Assembly: GCA_023418315.1 (NCBI GenBank)
Contig: JAEZZY010000082.1
Coordinates: 1 to 6,752, forward strand
Origin: Bacteroidota bacterium
Lineage (GTDB): Bacteria > Bacteroidota > Bacteroidia > Chitinophagales > Chitinophagaceae
Direction of reading: 5' to 3'
Length of the DNA stretch: 6,752 bases
This document shows, one piece after another, positions 5,978 to 6,752 of this stretch. Within the stretch, counting starts at the first letter, position 1. Each line of letters opens with the position of its first letter. Under the pieces are notes generated by a model, which was given only the letters and a program-made list of their open reading frames with translations, was not told where the DNA came from and made no database searches. A program made the translations under genes and the position numbers.

Positions 5978-6752
5978 ATGAACGTCTTTAAAAAAATCGC
6001 AGAGGAAGACCTTGTCTATTTCAAATCCGTTTTAGAAGATGCGGATGTACTGACTGCCGAAGAGCATTTGCAGCGCTGCGCCTCCGACGAAACGGAAGAT
6101 ATCCGCTATCTCCCGGAAATAGTTTTGCAGCCCCATAAGGTGGAGCAAGTGAGCGCTATCCTGAGTTATTGTAAGGAACAATTCATCCCCGTAACCCCAC
6201 GCGGAGCCGGCACAGGACTGAGTGGTGGCGCCATTCCCGTGGCGGGCGGAGTAGTGCTGGATATGCGGCGTTTCAATAAAATACTGGAGGTGGATACGAA
6301 AAATTTTCAGGTAACAACGGAGCCGGGCGTTATTACGCAAGAATTGCAGGAGCATGTAAAAACATTCGGATTGATGTATCCGCCGGATCCGGCAAGCAAA
6401 GGCTCCTGTTTTATAGGCGGAAATATTTCGGAAAATTCAGGCGGTCCGCGTGCTTTGAAATATGGTGTAGTAAAAGATTATGTGTTAAATCTTGAAGTGG
6501 TTTTACCGGATGGTACCATCATGATGACCGGAGCAAATGTGCTGAAAAATGCAACCGGTTATAATCTTACTCAACTGATTGTGGGAAGCGAAGGAACCTT
6601 AGCTGTGGTTACCAAAATCGTATTGAAACTAATACCTGCCACTACACAAAATCTGCTGGCGCTCGTTCCCTTCCGGAAAGCCACCGAAGCTTGTGAAGCA
6701 GTGAACGCCATTTTTCTTGCAGGCGTGCAACCTTCCGCTTTAGAGTTTATGG
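5978..6752 (+). CDS. GlcD-type FAD-linked oxidase (glycolate / D-lactate dehydrogenase-like), 3'-truncated by window edge
   Basis: A flavoprotein of the PCMH/VAO superfamily that oxidises a 2-hydroxyacid to a 2-oxoacid; glycolate, D-lactate and D-2-hydroxyglutarate are all possible substrates. The frame runs open to the right edge, showing about 258 of an expected 460-470 residues. The FAD-binding domain (FAD_binding_4 type) covers about 45-185, with the pyrophosphate loop PRGAGTGLSGG at 74-84, PPDPASKG at 135-142 and GGNISENSGGPR at 147-158. GYNLTQLIVGSEGTL at 194-208 is diagnostic of the GlcD group. The C-terminal FAD-oxidase cap domain begins at about residue 215 and is cut off. The ATG gives a normal N-terminus; no Shine-Dalgarno sequence is visible. 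The missing part would show whether it ends like plain GlcD or is fused to an Fe-S module, and whether glcE/glcF partners follow, so I give no gene symbol. It starts 91 nt from argS on the opposite strand. Confidence 0.93.
   Translation, partial: MNVFKKIAEEDLVYFKSVLEDADVLTAEEHLQRCASDETEDIRYLPEIVLQPHKVEQVSAILSYCKEQFIPVTPRGAGTGLSGGAIPVAGGVVLDMRRFNKILEVDTKNFQVTTEPGVITQELQEHVKTFGLMYPPDPASKGSCFIGGNISENSGGPRALKYGVVKDYVLNLEVVLPDGTIMMTGANVLKNATGYNLTQLIVGSEGTLAVVTKIVLKLIPATTQNLLALVPFRKATEACEAVNAIFLAGVQPSALEFM

Noticed and set aside
1..6752. tRNA or rRNA genes, riboswitches, CRISPR repeats, insertion-sequence ends
   Set aside because: The gaps are all under 100 nt and contain none of the required structures. 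No regularly spaced repeats or terminal inverted repeats with transposase sequence were seen.

Overview
This 6.75-kb window is a compact chromosomal segment, almost certainly from a member of the Bacteroidota and probably the Chitinophagaceae/Chitinophagia side of the phylum. The phylum call rests on several signs. None of the five visible start codons has a convincing Shine-Dalgarno sequence. There are TAnnTTTG-type -7 boxes in the two divergent gaps. A lipoprotein carries a Lys/Asp-rich stretch right after its lipid-modified Cys, as Bacteroidota surface lipoproteins do. Base composition is moderate and ATA (Ile) codons are frequent. The family-level placement is inference only.

Layout, left to right: (1) acs, acetyl-CoA synthetase, + strand, lacking about the first 50 codons at the left edge. 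(2) aroQ, type II 3-dehydroquinate dehydratase, - strand, convergent with acs across a 59-nt gap. (3) xerD, the chromosome-dimer-resolution tyrosine recombinase, + strand, divergent from aroQ. (4) A 236-residue lipoprotein of unknown function, - strand, whose stop lies 10 nt from the xerD stop. (5) argS, arginyl-tRNA synthetase, - strand, 86 nt upstream of the lipoprotein gene. (6) A GlcD-type FAD-linked oxidase, + strand, divergent from argS and cut by the right edge after about 258 codons.

The genes are mostly housekeeping functions from separate pathways: acetate activation, the shikimate pathway, chromosome segregation, translation and 2-hydroxyacid oxidation. Apart from a possible argS-lipoprotein transcript, strand switches between neighbours argue against one operon. 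No RNA gene, mobile element, CRISPR array or prophage remnant is visible, and no gene-free stretch exceeds 100 nt.

I did not find a new multi-gene system. The points most worth a second look are the overlapping GTTC/GAAC palindromes between argS and the oxidase gene, the uncharacterised lipoprotein, and an apparent excess of the palindromic hexamer CTATAG in all reading frames.
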